Assembly: GCF_014860165.1 (NCBI RefSeq)
Contig: NZ_JACZKG010000072.1
Coordinates: forward strand, 148,344 to 212,343
DNA: 64,000 nt
Direction: 5' to 3'
DNA from: Devosia sp.
GTDB lineage: Bacteria > Pseudomonadota > Alphaproteobacteria > Rhizobiales > Devosiaceae
Shown: positions 7,878 through 17,708 of the stretch, piece by piece
How the letters are laid out: each line of letters begins with the position of its first letter
Numbering within the stretch: the stretch's first letter is position 1
Translations under genes and position numbers: made by a program
The notes under the pieces: generated by a model
What the model was told of the DNA's origin: nothing
Database searches by the model: none
The model's input: only the letters and a program-made list of their open reading frames with translations

Positions 7878-9578
7878 ATGAACAAGATCGTGGTTTGCCT
7901 CGCCGTCGCCCTTGCCGGCTTTGGCGGTGCATTGCCTGCTTCGGCGCAGGACATTGCCGGCCTGGCGCTGAGCCCGGTCATCATCGCGCCGCCGCAGACG
8001 CCGCTCGCCCAGACCATAAAATCCGGGCTCGGCGCCGTCTATTATGGCGCGGCCAAGGACAGTCGCGCCTATCTCGAAGCCCAGAAGCTGTACTTCTTTT
8101 ATGGCAACCGCCATTTCGAGCCGATCTGGCTCGATGAGGCCGCCAGTGGCGAAGTGGTGTTTTCCGAGCCGGCCCGCAAGATCCTGAAGCTCTTCGAGAC
8201 CGCTGCCAGCGAAGGTCTGCGCCCCTCGGATTACCTGACGCCAGACCTCGACCCGGCCGGCGCCAAGGGCGACCCTCTCAAGATGGCCGCGCTCGAGACC
8301 GCCTTTTCCGGCGCCACCCTGCGCTATGCCAGCCATATCTATAACGGCCGCATCGATCCGCAATCGGTGAGCGCCCTGCTCGACATCGCGCCCAAGCCGC
8401 TCGATACCACCGCGCTGCTGGTCGAACTGGCCTCGAGCCCTGACCCCGTGGCCGTGCTGGCGGCACTGGAGCCGGCTCACCCCGAATTCCTCGCCCTCAA
8501 GGCCGCGCTGGCAACCTTTGACGATGTCAATCTCGATCGTCCCACGCCCGTGGCCGAGGGGCCAACCTTGCGCCCCGGCATGACCGATCCGCGCGTGCCG
8601 GCGCTGCGCGACCGTCTCGGCATCCCTGCGCAGGATGGCCTGGTTTATGACGATGTGCTGGTCGACGCCATGAAGGCGTTCCAGGGCACGCTCGATCTGG
8701 ACGTTGACGGCGTCATGGGCCCCGCCACACTGGCCGCGCTCAATGGCGGCGTCCCGGTGACACGCGCCGACATCATCGCCAATATGGAACGCTGGCGCTG
8801 GATGCCGCGTGAGCTGGGCACGTTCAACGTCCTGGTCAACATCCCCGAGTTCCGCCTGGCCATCAGCCGCGACGGCGTCGAGGAATACACCACCCGCGTT
8901 GTGGTCGGCACCACCAAGAACCAGACGCCGGTCTTCTCGGACAATATCCGCCACATCGTGGTGAACCCTTACTGGAACGTGCCCAGCTCCATCATCCGCG
9001 GCGAGGTCGCTCCGGCGGTGATGCGCAATCCGGGCTACATCGATAACCAGAACATGGACCTGCTCTATAACGGCTCACCAGTCAGCCCCTGGCAGGTCGA
9101 CTGGAGCCAGGTCAGCTCGACCAACTTCCCGTTCCGTGTGCGCCAGCGCCCCGGCCCCGGCAATGCGCTGGGCCAGATCAAGTTCCTTTTCCCCAACAAG
9201 CATGACGTGTATCTGCACGATACGCCGTCCAAGTCGCTGTTCGCCCGCTCCTTCCGCGCCTATAGCCACGGCTGCGTGCGCGTGCAGAACCCGATGGAAT
9301 TTGCCGAGGCACTGATGGCCAACGAGCCCAATATCTCGCGGGCCTCGCTCGAAGCGATGTTCGGCTCCTCCGAGCGCTGGGTCAATCCGGACCACCAGAT
9401 CCCGGTGCACATCGCCTATTTCACCATCCGCGTCGACGCCGATGGGTCGCTCAAGTCCTTTGGCGACGTCTATGGCCACAATGCCAAGCTCATTGCGGCT
9501 ATGGACCTGGTACAGCCCGAAATCGCCCCCGAGATCGTGGCCGAAGCCGCGCCGGTAGTGGACGCGCTGTCGCCGTAG
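7878..9578 (+). CDS. L,D-transpeptidase with scaffold and peptidoglycan-binding domain (YcbB/LdtD type)
   Basis: Periplasmic murein cross-linking enzyme of 566 residues. A signal peptide ends at PASA-QD (about residue 23). An L,D-transpeptidase scaffold domain covers roughly residues 60-200. A PG_binding_1 repeat (TDPRVPALRDRLGIP to GPATLAALNG) covers about 235-300. The YkuD catalytic domain runs from about 320 to 500 with the motif SHGCVRVQNP: H464, catalytic C466, R468. The ATG at 7878 follows GGAG at 5-nt spacing; a GTG 15 nt upstream is possible. It makes 3-3 (meso-DAP) cross-links or attaches proteins to murein; which of these cannot be told from sequence. Confidence 0.94.
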   Translation: MNKIVVCLAVALAGFGGALPASAQDIAGLALSPVIIAPPQTPLAQTIKSGLGAVYYGAAKDSRAYLEAQKLYFFYGNRHFEPIWLDEAASGEVVFSEPARKILKLFETAASEGLRPSDYLTPDLDPAGAKGDPLKMAALETAFSGATLRYASHIYNGRIDPQSVSALLDIAPKPLDTTALLVELASSPDPVAVLAALEPAHPEFLALKAALATFDDVNLDRPTPVAEGPTLRPGMTDPRVPALRDRLGIPAQDGLVYDDVLVDAMKAFQGTLDLDVDGVMGPATLAALNGGVPVTRADIIANMERWRWMPRELGTFNVLVNIPEFRLAISRDGVEEYTTRVVVGTTKNQTPVFSDNIRHIVVNPYWNVPSSIIRGEVAPAVMRNPGYIDNQNMDLLYNGSPVSPWQVDWSQVSSTNFPFRVRQRPGPGNALGQIKFLFPNKHDVYLHDTPSKSLFARSFRAYSHGCVRVQNPMEFAEALMANEPNISRASLEAMFGSSERWVNPDHQIPVHIAYFTIRVDADGSLKSFGDVYGHNAKLIAAMDLVQPEIAPEIVAEAAPVVDALSP

Positions 9579-9589
9579 GGCCGTCTTCA

Positions 9590-9614
9590 ACCTCTCCCTT
9601 TGGGGGGGAGAGGT
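9590..9614 (+). terminator. possible terminator hairpin after the L,D-transpeptidase gene
   Basis: Nine-bp perfect stem (ACCTCTCCC at 9590-9598 with GGGAGAGGT at 9606-9614) and a 7-nt loop, 11 bp after the stop codon. No T-run follows, and similar CTCCC/GGGAG hairpins recur as repeats elsewhere, so it may be a repeat remnant. Confidence 0.35.
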
Positions 9615-9792
9615 GTGCCCCCCTTAACACCGCGTTTACAATTTCGCCTTGGTTGCGCCCGTTTTTGCCCTTAGTGTTCTAGGGATGAGGGGTCCGGCAA
9701 AGGCCAATTGTGTTCTCGTTAGCGTTAATCAATTCGATGATGTTTCGCGCTAACGTCCTACGACAACTGGCAATAACCGGGCAGAGTTTGGC

Positions 9793-11481
9793 GTGGCGGG
9801 GACATCCTTTTTGATACGGCACCATATCGCGCGGCTGTTTGTTGCCGCCCTTATGAGCATCACCGTCATCCTGCCGCAGGCCGTCGTGCCCGCCGCGGCC
9901 GCCAGCGAGCGTGCGCTCTACCTCTATTATACCCACACCAAGGAAACCGCCCGTATCGTCTTCAAGCGCAACGGGCAATATGTCCAGTCGGGGCTCAACG
10001 AGCTCAACCAGTTCCTGCGTGACTGGCGCCGCAATGAGCCCACCAAGATGGACCCGCGCCTGTTCGACCTGGTCTGGGAAGTCTATCAGGAGGTTGGCGG
10101 CAGCCAGCCGGTCAATATCGTTTCGGCCTATCGTTCGCCCGCCACCAACGCCATGCTGGCCGCCAATTCCAATGGCGTTGCCGACAATTCCCAGCACATG
10201 CGCGGCACGGCGATGGACTTCTTCATCCCCGGCGTGCCGCTGGCCAAGCTCCGTGCCGCTGCCATGCGCAAGCAGGTCGGTGGCGTCGGCTATTATCCGA
10301 CCTCGGGCAGCCCCTTCGTGCATCTCGATACCGGTTCGGTGCGCGCCTGGCCGCGCATGACCCGCGCCCAGCTCAAGGAAATCTTCCCTGACGGCAAGAC
10401 CATGCATCTGCCCACCGACGGCACGCCGCTGTCGCAGGAGGGCTATCAGGTCGCCATGGCTGAGTGGAAGCGCTGCCACGCCTATCCCTGCAATGGCAGC
10501 AGTTCGGGCACCCAGGTCGCCGAGGGCGGCAGCGGCCGCTCGCTGATGGACCTGTTCTTCGGCGGTGGCGACGATCAGCCGGCGCCGGCCGCTGCTGCGG
10601 CGCCTGCTCCCGTACAGGTCGCCTCCGCCGCGCCACAACCCGTCACGCCGCAGGCTGCCCCGATGCCCGCCCTGCGCCCAGCCTCGCTGGGTGGCGTCGC
10701 TGCCCCGATCGAGGTCGCGGCGGCCCCGGCCATGGGCGCCATCCCATTTTCCACCGTTGGCAGCATGCCTCTCGATCCCGCCGAACTGGCCCCGGCCAGG
10801 ATCGCGCCGATGCCTGTGATGAAGTCCAATGCGCTGCAGGTGGCGACCGCCGCCGCCCTGCCCTCCGGCGACGCCGTCACGGCCCTCGCCGCGCTGACCG
10901 CCCCGGTGCCGCAGCCGCGACTGATCATGACCGAGCCGCCCCGTCCCGAGATCATGACGGCATACCTGCCGACCACGCCGCAGGACCCGGGTGCGCAGCG
11001 CGCCCTCGAAATGATCATCCAGCGCGAGACCACGGCCGCCGTCCCGCCACCATCGCCGACCACGCGCCTGCCCATCCTGCCCTCGCTCACCGCGGCCACT
11101 GGCCTGCGGACGGCATCGCTGGGCGGCCAGCAGGCCAATGCCCTTGCCGGCCTGTTCAGCGGTACCTTTGGCGCAGCGCAACAGAACGAACCCATCGCCG
11201 CAGCCCTGGCCGAGCATATCGCCAAACGCCCGGCGCCAGGAGATATGCGCAACCCCGACCTGATCACTCCCGATCTCGAACACGTGGCCGAAGTCTTCAT
11301 GGCCCCCGACGCCATGACCTCGTCCCACTTCGCGATCATCTGGGATCACGACGAGGCCGATTTCGACCCCACCGCCGAGATGGGCCGTTACGTCACCGTC
11401 ATGGCCGTTGGCGACTTCCCGGCAGGCCTGCCGCATACGCGCTTCGTCGCCGCCCGCCCCGTAGCCCTCGCATCCAACTAG
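9793..11481 (+). CDS. DUF882 (YcbK-like, peptidase M15-type) exported protein with Ala/Pro-rich tail
   Basis: A 562-residue protein starting at GTG 9793. A signal sequence (to about residue 37) precedes a DUF882/M15A-like domain (about 40-200) with the zinc-site pattern SQHMRGTAMDF (H135, D142) and FVHLD (H about 177), typical of D,D-carboxypeptidase-like murein enzymes. The remaining 350 residues are low-complexity Ala/Pro-rich and without recognised fold, so only the N-terminal third is assignable. It follows the L,D-transpeptidase, so two wall-remodelling genes are neighbours. A weak ribosome site leaves the start uncertain; ATG 9853 would remove half of the signal peptide. Confidence 0.85.
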   Translation: MAGTSFLIRHHIARLFVAALMSITVILPQAVVPAAAASERALYLYYTHTKETARIVFKRNGQYVQSGLNELNQFLRDWRRNEPTKMDPRLFDLVWEVYQEVGGSQPVNIVSAYRSPATNAMLAANSNGVADNSQHMRGTAMDFFIPGVPLAKLRAAAMRKQVGGVGYYPTSGSPFVHLDTGSVRAWPRMTRAQLKEIFPDGKTMHLPTDGTPLSQEGYQVAMAEWKRCHAYPCNGSSSGTQVAEGGSGRSLMDLFFGGGDDQPAPAAAAAPAPVQVASAAPQPVTPQAAPMPALRPASLGGVAAPIEVAAAPAMGAIPFSTVGSMPLDPAELAPARIAPMPVMKSNALQVATAAALPSGDAVTALAALTAPVPQPRLIMTEPPRPEIMTAYLPTTPQDPGAQRALEMIIQRETTAAVPPPSPTTRLPILPSLTAATGLRTASLGGQQANALAGLFSGTFGAAQQNEPIAAALAEHIAKRPAPGDMRNPDLITPDLEHVAEVFMAPDAMTSSHFAIIWDHDEADFDPTAEMGRYVTVMAVGDFPAGLPHTRFVAARPVALASN

Positions 11482-11718
11482 TCAACAGCAGGCACCGTCT
11501 GCGGCGGGAACCTCTGGCTGGCTGGGGCATTGGCACGGAAGCCACAACCCTGCGTGGCAACGGCACGACTATGGAACCCACCTGCCCTAATTCAGGCATC
11601 TTGCCCGCCTAGCAGTCCCATGCCGCAGTTTGGCGCAGGCGGGCTGCTGTTATTGCAAAGCACTGGCCTGAGGCCTAAAGAACTGAGTTAGCGCCGTATT
11701 TGGCAAAGGACCGCCCGC

Positions 11719-13650
11719 TTGGCCGACAAGCCCTCCACGCCCCTTCTCGACACTGTCCGCTCACCCGCCGACCTGCGCGCCATGCCGCGCGAAGACCTGC
11801 GGCAGCTGGCCGATGAATTGCGCGCCGAGATGATCGACGCGGTCTCGGTGACGGGCGGCCACCTGGGCGCCGGACTGGGCGTGGTCGAGCTGACCGTGGC
11901 CCTCCATGCCATCTTCGATACCCCGCATGATCGCATCATCTGGGATGTCGGCCACCAGGCCTATCCGCACAAGATCCTGACCGGCCGCCGCGACCGCATC
12001 CGCACCCTGCGCCAGAAGAATGGCCTGTCTGGCTTCACCCGTCGCGCCGAAAGCGAATACGACCCGTTCGGCGCCGGCCATTCCTCGACCTCCATTTCTG
12101 CCGGCCTCGGCATGGCGGTGGCCAGCGAATTGCTGGACAAGCCGCGCAACGTAGTCGCGGTCATCGGCGATGGCGCCATGTCGGCTGGCATGGCCTATGA
12201 GGCGATGAACAATGCCGGCGCCATGGATGCCCGGCTGATCGTCGTGCTCAACGACAACGACATGTCGATCGCCCCGCCCACCGGCGCGCTGCGGACCTAC
12301 CTGGCGCGGCTGGTCTCGGGGCCGGTCTATCGCGGCACGCGCGAAGCCGCCAAGACCGTTGTCAGCAAGCTGCCAGCTTTCCTGCATGAACCCGCAAGAA
12401 GGACCGAGGAATTCGCGCGCTCCTTCTTCACCGGCGGCACCCTGTTCGAGGAGCTGGGCTTCTACTATGTCGGCCCCATCGACGGGCATGACCTTGAAAG
12501 CCTGTTGCCCATCTTCGAGAATGTGCGCGACGCCGCCGAGGGTCCGATCCTGGTCCATCTGGTGACCCAGAAGGGCAAGGGCTATGCCCCGGCCGAGGAT
12601 TCTGCCGACAAGTATCACGGCGTTTCCAAGTTTAATGTCATCACCGGCGCACAGGCCAAGGCGGCGTCCAACGCCCCCTCCTACACCTCGGTCTTCGCCG
12701 ATAGCCTGATCCAGGAAGCCAATGACGATCCACGCATCGTCGCCATCACCGCTGCCATGCCTTCGGGTACCGGCCTCGACAAGTTCGCCGAGATCCATCC
12801 CAGCCGCATCTTCGACGTCGGCATTGCCGAGCAGCATGCCGTAACCTTCGCGGCGGGCATGGCCAGCGAGGGCATGCGCCCGTTCTGCGCCATCTATTCC
12901 ACCTTCCTGCAGCGCGCCTATGACCAGGTCGTGCATGACGTGGCCATCCAGCATCTGCCGGTGCGCTTCGCCATCGACCGGGCCGGCTATGTCGGCGCCG
13001 ATGGTCCCACCCATGCCGGCAATTATGACGCCGCCTATCTGGGCGCCATCCCCGGTATCGTGCAGATGGCTGCCGCCGACGAGGCCGAGCTGCGCCACAT
13101 GGTGGCCACCGCCGCTGCCTATGACAATGGCCCCATCGCCTTCCGCTATCCGCGTGGCGAAGGCCTGGGCGTCGACATGCCGGCCCGCGGCCAGAAGCTC
13201 GCCATCGGCAAGGGCCGCATTGTCAGGCAGGGCGCCACCATCGCCATCCTCAGCTATGGCACGCGTTTGGGCGAAGTCCTCGCCGCCGCCGACAAACTCG
13301 CGGCCCTGGGCCTCAATCCCACCGTCGCCGATGCCCGCTTCCTCAAGCCACTCGACGAGGAGCTGATCGCGAAACTGGCCACCACCCATGATGTGCTGCT
13401 GACCACCGAGGAGAGCTCCATCGGCGGCTTCGGCAGCCATGTCGCCACCTTCCTCGCGTCCAATGGCCTGCTCGATGGCAAGCTGCGTTTCCGCCCGCTG
13501 ATGATCCCGGATCGTTTCGTCGAACATTCGAGCCAGGCCGACATGTATGCCGATGCCGGGCTCGACCGGGCCGGCATCGTCGCCACGGCGCTGACCACGC
13601 TGGGCTATGACAAGGCCGCCATGGCTGCGGCCCTGGGCCAGAGCAGCTAG
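11719..13650 (+). CDS. dxs: 1-deoxy-D-xylulose-5-phosphate synthase
   Basis: First enzyme of the MEP isoprenoid pathway (pyruvate plus glyceraldehyde-3-phosphate to DXP), cytoplasmic, 643 residues, full length. The thiamine-diphosphate motif [18 protein letters not shown] starts at residue 150, and the catalytic glutamate is in GIAEQHAV (E371). The start is TTG 11719, supported by AAGGA 8 nt before it; no ATG is positioned as well. The 237-bp gap before it (11482-11718) holds no xseB, which often precedes dxs in this group, and no feature I can name. Its stop abuts directly on the stop of the convergent kinase gene. Confidence 0.96.
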   Translation: MADKPSTPLLDTVRSPADLRAMPREDLRQLADELRAEMIDAVSVTGGHLGAGLGVVELTVALHAIFDTPHDRIIWDVGHQAYPHKILTGRRDRIRTLRQKNGLSGFTRRAESEYDPFGAGHSSTSISAGLGMAVASELLDKPRNVVAVIGDGAMSAGMAYEAMNNAGAMDARLIVVLNDNDMSIAPPTGALRTYLARLVSGPVYRGTREAAKTVVSKLPAFLHEPARRTEEFARSFFTGGTLFEELGFYYVGPIDGHDLESLLPIFENVRDAAEGPILVHLVTQKGKGYAPAEDSADKYHGVSKFNVITGAQAKAASNAPSYTSVFADSLIQEANDDPRIVAITAAMPSGTGLDKFAEIHPSRIFDVGIAEQHAVTFAAGMASEGMRPFCAIYSTFLQRAYDQVVHDVAIQHLPVRFAIDRAGYVGADGPTHAGNYDAAYLGAIPGIVQMAAADEAELRHMVATAAAYDNGPIAFRYPRGEGLGVDMPARGQKLAIGKGRIVRQGATIAILSYGTRLGEVLAAADKLAALGLNPTVADARFLKPLDEELIAKLATTHDVLLTTEESSIGGFGSHVATFLASNGLLDGKLRFRPLMIPDRFVEHSSQADMYADAGLDRAGIVATALTTLGYDKAAMAAALGQSS

Positions 13651-15234
13651 TCAGCCCTTCCGCACGCTGGTCGAGAGCGCAATATCGGCCTCGAACACGG
13701 TGCCGCCCTCATTGCGGAACGTGTGCGTGCCGTCCATCTGCGCCACCACCCCCTTGATCAGCCGCATCCCCATGCTGCTGCCCGCGTCGCGCTCGGCCTC
13801 GATACCGCCGCCACTATCGCGCACCGTAAGCTTAGCCCGGCCGTTCTCGCCGCGGCGCAGCCCGATGGTGATCGTGCCGCCGCCATCGGCAAAGGCATAT
13901 TTGCAGGCATTGGTCACCAGTTCGCTCAGCAGCAGCGCCAGCGGCGTGGCGTGATCGCGATCCACCGGTATATGGGCGACCTCGTAATTGACCGCGGCAT
14001 CGCAGCCATAGGCCGCCAGGACTTCGTCGACCACCGCCGGGATGAAGTCATGCGCGTCGATATCCTCATAGCGATCGTGCTTGTAGATATGTTCGTGCAT
14101 GGCCGCCATGGCGGCGAACCGGCTCTGCAGGTCGAGCTTGGCGGCCTGCGGAATGTCCTGCATGCGCACCAGTGACTGCACCGATTGCAGGTTGTTCTTC
14201 ACCCGATGGTGGATTTCGCGGAACAGCATGGTGTTGGCCTCGAGCGAGGCCTGCAGCGCCCGGGCCTGCGCCGCATCACGATAGAGCAGCCGCACGATCC
14301 AGGCGCAACCCAGCACCAGCCCGAGCACGATGGGCGAAACGATGATGAACACCGCCACCACGGCGCCGTTGAAGTTCGCCCAGGTCTGCGCCGATCCCAC
14401 CGAGGCGATGGCGATGATATTGGACCCCGGCACCTGGCGATAGCTCACCACCCGAGCCACCCCGTCGACCGGCGAACGCTCCGACGTATAGGTGCCCGTA
14501 GGAGCCTTGTTGAAGTGTTCGGTGAACAACGGCGTCTGGCTGAGATCGACCGGGCCCTCGGTCTGCGGAAAACGGGCGATCAACTGGCCATCGGTCCGGA
14601 CCAGGCTGATCGTCGAACTCTCCTCGAAATCGAGGTTCTGCCACAGATCCTGCAGCAGCGATTCCGGGAACGACACCATGATGGCGCCGGCAAACTCCCG
14701 CTCCCGCTCCACCCGCTTGCTGAACACGAAAATGCGCTCCCCGGTTAGGCGGCTGACCAGCAGTGGCGACGTGTAGAACGGCGCTCCGTCCCGCACCGCG
14801 AGGAAGTAATCGCGGTCCGCCACCGAGACTGCGTCCGCTCCGTCCACCGTCGAGTAAATGGTCCTGGCCTGCGCATCGATGATATAGACCTGCGTGACCG
14901 ACGGCAGCCCCTCCAGCACCGGTCCGAGGTCATCAATGCTGCCCGACATTGCCGGACCGAGCGCCGCATCGACGCGCCGCAAGGTCTGGTGCGCCACCTC
15001 CGCAATCCAGAAGGCATTGCTCGACACCACCTGCGCCGCCGCGCTCGATCGCTCGACCAGGCGCTCCTCGGTCTGCCTGATGCCGGTAGCAAGGAAGTAG
15101 CCGAATATAGCGGCAAAGGCCGCCAGAAAAACCAACATCAGGCCGATTGCGGCCGGGATCGCGGAGATCGTCCGGCGGGCGATACGTGGCTGCTCCAGTC
15201 TGGCCTCCCCCAGTGCCGGATATGCCCGGCCCAC
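13651..15234 (-). CDS. membrane sensor histidine kinase (HisKA_2/HWE type)
   Basis: Inner-membrane sensor kinase of 527 residues with GTG start at 15234. A first membrane helix (about residues 28-50) is followed by a periplasmic double-Cache-like domain (about 55-290), a second helix (about 295-318) and the kinase core. The phospho-acceptor is in FREIHHRVKNNLQSVQSL, the N-box is ELVTNACKYAF and the G-box VRDSGGGI. No response regulator is adjacent. HWE/HisKA_2 kinases in this group often feed the PhyR general stress response, which is a possibility here, not a demonstration. The gene ends exactly where dxs ends (0-bp gap, convergent). Confidence 0.9.
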   Translation of the reverse strand: MGRAYPALGEARLEQPRIARRTISAIPAAIGLMLVFLAAFAAIFGYFLATGIRQTEERLVERSSAAAQVVSSNAFWIAEVAHQTLRRVDAALGPAMSGSIDDLGPVLEGLPSVTQVYIIDAQARTIYSTVDGADAVSVADRDYFLAVRDGAPFYTSPLLVSRLTGERIFVFSKRVEREREFAGAIMVSFPESLLQDLWQNLDFEESSTISLVRTDGQLIARFPQTEGPVDLSQTPLFTEHFNKAPTGTYTSERSPVDGVARVVSYRQVPGSNIIAIASVGSAQTWANFNGAVVAVFIIVSPIVLGLVLGCAWIVRLLYRDAAQARALQASLEANTMLFREIHHRVKNNLQSVQSLVRMQDIPQAAKLDLQSRFAAMAAMHEHIYKHDRYEDIDAHDFIPAVVDEVLAAYGCDAAVNYEVAHIPVDRDHATPLALLLSELVTNACKYAFADGGGTITIGLRRGENGRAKLTVRDSGGGIEAERDAGSSMGMRLIKGVVAQMDGTHTFRNEGGTVFEADIALSTSVRKG

Positions 15235-15268
15235 CTTAGCAACGATCGGCGAGGTGGCCAGTTGCAGT

Positions 15269-15733
15269 CTAGTCGACGTAATTTGTCGGCACGCCGGTGG
15301 CCAGCTTCACGGTTTCCATCGAAATATAGGCCGACATGTCGAACAGTTCGATCCTGCCGACCAGGCGCCGATAGATCACGTCGTAATGCTCGACATTGGG
15401 CAAGACCAGCTTGAGGATGTAGTCGAAATTGCCGGTGAGCCGATGCACCTCGACGATCTCGGGGATGGCACTCACCGCCGCATGGAACTGGTCGAGCCAG
15501 CCCGCCTCGTGCTTGCCGGTACGGACGATCACGAACACCGTGGTCGGCAGGCCCATCTTCTTGCGATCGAGCAGCGCCACGCTGCGGGCAATATAGCCCT
15601 CCTCGCGCAGCCGCGTGATCCGTCGCGAGCAGGCCGAAGCCGACAGCGCCACTACGTCGGCAATGTCGTTCACCGCCATCTCGGCATTGGCCTGCAACAG
15701 GTCGAGAATTCTGCGGTCACGATCATCAAGCAT
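15269..15733 (-). CDS. Lrp/AsnC family transcriptional regulator
   Basis: A 154-residue Lrp-type regulator. The N-terminal winged helix covers [20 protein letters not shown] to [12 protein letters not shown] (residues 1-50), and the C-terminal RAM domain (about 65-150) includes [22 protein letters not shown]. The ATG at 15733 gives the expected Lrp N-terminus; an in-frame TTG at 15760 would add nine residues. It is divergent from the Asp/Glu racemase gene with a 160-bp gap, the usual position for a local amino-acid-responsive regulator, so control of that gene is a reasonable inference. Confidence 0.92.
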   Translation of the reverse strand: MLDDRDRRILDLLQANAEMAVNDIADVVALSASACSRRITRLREEGYIARSVALLDRKKMGLPTTVFVIVRTGKHEAGWLDQFHAAVSAIPEIVEVHRLTGNFDYILKLVLPNVEHYDVIYRRLVGRIELFDMSAYISMETVKLATGVPTNYVD

Positions 15734-15893
15734 GCGCCATTTCTGCACGATCAAGCGCAATGACGCAATTGCTAAGCGTGTTTCCCCGCAGAGTCACCCA
15801 CGATCTGCACAATCCGTGAGAGCAGCGACCCTTTTCGCACGCCGCTTGCGCGCGGTCTGCAGCACACTGATGCCAACAAGAGGAGCCAGGGAC

Positions 15894-16604
15894 ATGAAGA
15901 CAATCGGCCTGATCGGCGGCATGAGCTGGGAATCCACCGCCGTCTATTACCGCCTCATCAACGAGGCAGTTCGCCGGCAGTGCGGCGGCCTGCACTCCGC
16001 CGAGATCGCCATGCGCTCGCTCGATTTTGTCCGCGTCGTCGAGCTGCAGCAGGCCGGCAAATGGGACGATGCGGGGCGTCTCCTCGGCGAGGCAGGAGCT
16101 GGCTTGGCGCGCGCGGGCGCGGCTTGCGTGCTGATCTGCACCAATACCATGCATCTGGTGGCCGACCCTGTCGCCGCCATGAGCGGCGTGCCCCTGATCG
16201 ACATCATCGACGAGACCGCCGCTGCCCTGCGCGCCGATGGCCGCCGCCGGCCGCTGCTGCTCGCCACCCGCTACACCATGGAACACGGCTTCTACGCCCA
16301 GCGCATGGCCCGCCATGGCATCGATGTGGTCGTGCCCGACGGCGATGACCGTGGCCTCGTGCATGATGTCATCTTCAACGAGCTCTGCCAGGGCCAGGTG
16401 CGCGACGGCTCGCGCGCCCGCTATCTCTCCATTGTCGAGGCCGCCCGGGGCCGGGGCATCGACTCGGTCATCCTCGGCTGCACGGAAATCTCGCTGCTGG
16501 TCGATCCCGTCGCCCTGCCGCTTCCCGGCTATGACTCCACCGCCATCCACGCCGCGGCGGCGGTCCGCTTCGCACTGGCCGACGAGTTGGAACGGGCTGC
16601 GTAA
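15894..16604 (+). CDS. aspartate/glutamate racemase family protein (YgeA-like)
   Basis: PLP-independent amino-acid racemase of 236 residues. The two catalytic cysteines are in ICTNTMH (C82) and ILGCTEI (about residue 191). The N-terminus MKTIGLIGGMSWESTAVYY is the family signature of broad-specificity Asp/Glu racemases such as YgeA. AGGAG lies 8 nt before the ATG. The next gene starts 1 nt after its stop codon, so the two form an operon. The exact substrate cannot be read from sequence. Confidence 0.92.
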   Translation: MKTIGLIGGMSWESTAVYYRLINEAVRRQCGGLHSAEIAMRSLDFVRVVELQQAGKWDDAGRLLGEAGAGLARAGAACVLICTNTMHLVADPVAAMSGVPLIDIIDETAAALRADGRRRPLLLATRYTMEHGFYAQRMARHGIDVVVPDGDDRGLVHDVIFNELCQGQVRDGSRARYLSIVEAARGRGIDSVILGCTEISLLVDPVALPLPGYDSTAIHAAAAVRFALADELERAA

Positions 16605-16605
16605 C

Positions 16606-17376
16606 ATGTGCCGCTTCCTCGCCTACATGGGGGAGCCGGTCTTCCTCGATACCCTCCTGATCGAGCCGGCCTCTTCGCTGGTCAGCCAGTCGCTCGCTGC
16701 GCGCCAGGCCAAGACGACGGTCAACGGTGACGGCTGCGGCGTCGGGTGGTATGGCGCCCGCCCCGACCCGGGCATCTATCGCGGTACACTGCCGGCCTGG
16801 TCCGATGCCAATCTCGCCTCGCTCTGCCGGCAGGTCAGCGCCCCGATGTTCCTGGCCCATGTCCGCTCAGCCACGTCGGGCGAAGTATCGATGGCCAACT
16901 GCCATCCCTTTGCCGCCGGCCGCCACCTGTTCATGCACAACGGCCAGATCGGCGGCTACGACCGCATCCGCCGCCCGGTGGAAGCCATGATTCCCGACGA
17001 TCTCTATGCCCGCCGCCGCGGCAATGGCGACAGCGAAGCCATCTTCCTTGCCGCCCTGGGCCATGGTCTCGACGCCGACCCGGTGGCAGCGATCGCCCGC
17101 ACGCTCGGCAACTGCCTGCGTATCATGCAGGCGGACGGCGTCGACCAGGCGCTGCGTTTCACTGCCATCCTGGCCGATGGCGAGAAGCTCCTGGCCATGC
17201 GCTGGGCCAGTGATGACCGTCCGCCCTCGCTCTATTGGCGGCGTTTCACCACGGGCATCGCCATCGCCTCCGAGCCCTTCGGCGACAGCGGGGACACCTG
17301 GCAAGCCGTGCCGCCGGGCACCGCGTTGACCGCCACGCAGGACGATGTCTCATTCGCTGAATTCGCCGTCGCCTGA
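16606..17376 (+). CDS. class II glutamine amidotransferase (YafJ-like)
   Basis: N-terminal-nucleophile amidotransferase of 256 residues. Cys2 (MCRFLAYMGEP) becomes the catalytic nucleophile after Met removal. The glutamine-site segments NGDGCGVGWYG and LAHVRSATSGEVSMANCHPF are present, as is FMHNGQIGGYDRIR. No synthetase or acceptor domain follows, so it belongs to the stand-alone YafJ/DUG3-like group with unknown acceptor. It is cotranscribed with the racemase (1-nt gap). A role in glutamine or gamma-glutamyl breakdown would fit that neighbour but is inference. Confidence 0.9.
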   Translation: MCRFLAYMGEPVFLDTLLIEPASSLVSQSLAARQAKTTVNGDGCGVGWYGARPDPGIYRGTLPAWSDANLASLCRQVSAPMFLAHVRSATSGEVSMANCHPFAAGRHLFMHNGQIGGYDRIRRPVEAMIPDDLYARRRGNGDSEAIFLAALGHGLDADPVAAIARTLGNCLRIMQADGVDQALRFTAILADGEKLLAMRWASDDRPPSLYWRRFTTGIAIASEPFGDSGDTWQAVPPGTALTATQDDVSFAEFAVA

Positions 17377-17473
17377 CCCATTTCAACGGCCTTTGAGCGG
17401 CTTTGACCGCTTCACCCTAAGACATTGTCAAGCACTTGCTGGCTTGGTGACTGCAACAGAAGAAGGGCCGTTC

Positions 17474-17704
17474 ATGAGCATCTCTGCCATCAACATCGGC
17501 ACCAGCGCCATGCACCGGGCCGCCGACCGTTTCGAAGCCAGCGCTGGCCGGGTGGCCCGCTTCGGCACCGGCCTGGGCGGCGAGGTTGACCTCGCCACCG
17601 AGATGGTCGACGTCATGATGGCCGAAACCGACTTCAAGGCCGCCACCAAGATCGTCCGTGTTGCCGACGAAATGGCCGGATCGCTGCTCGATATCTTGGC
17701 CTAG
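17474..17704 (+). CDS. orphan flagellar rod/hook C-terminal-like small protein
   Basis: A 76-residue protein with AAGGG 6 nt before the ATG. Its C-terminus (EVDLATEMVDVMMAETDFKAATKIVRVADEMAGSLLDIL) closely resembles the terminal helix of flagellar axial proteins (FlgC/FlgG/FlgE family, EMVxMMxAExxFxAxxKV). The N-terminus (SISAINIGTSAMHRAADRFEASAGRVAR) resembles their start, with the whole middle missing. No flagellar gene is near. It could be a minimal axial-protein homologue or a decayed relic; codon use looks normal and the ribosome site intact, favouring a real gene. Confidence 0.7.
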   Translation: MSISAINIGTSAMHRAADRFEASAGRVARFGTGLGGEVDLATEMVDVMMAETDFKAATKIVRVADEMAGSLLDILA

Positions 17705-17708
17705 GCCC

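Noticed and set aside
9679..11436. A 585-residue open frame antisense to the DUF882 gene
   Set aside because: Gly/Arg/His-rich composition without domains; it is the shadow of the plus-strand gene, which has signal peptide and M15-like motifs.
11482..11718. xseB gene expected before dxs
   Set aside because: No frame in this gap encodes the XseB signature; only a non-coding spacer is visible.
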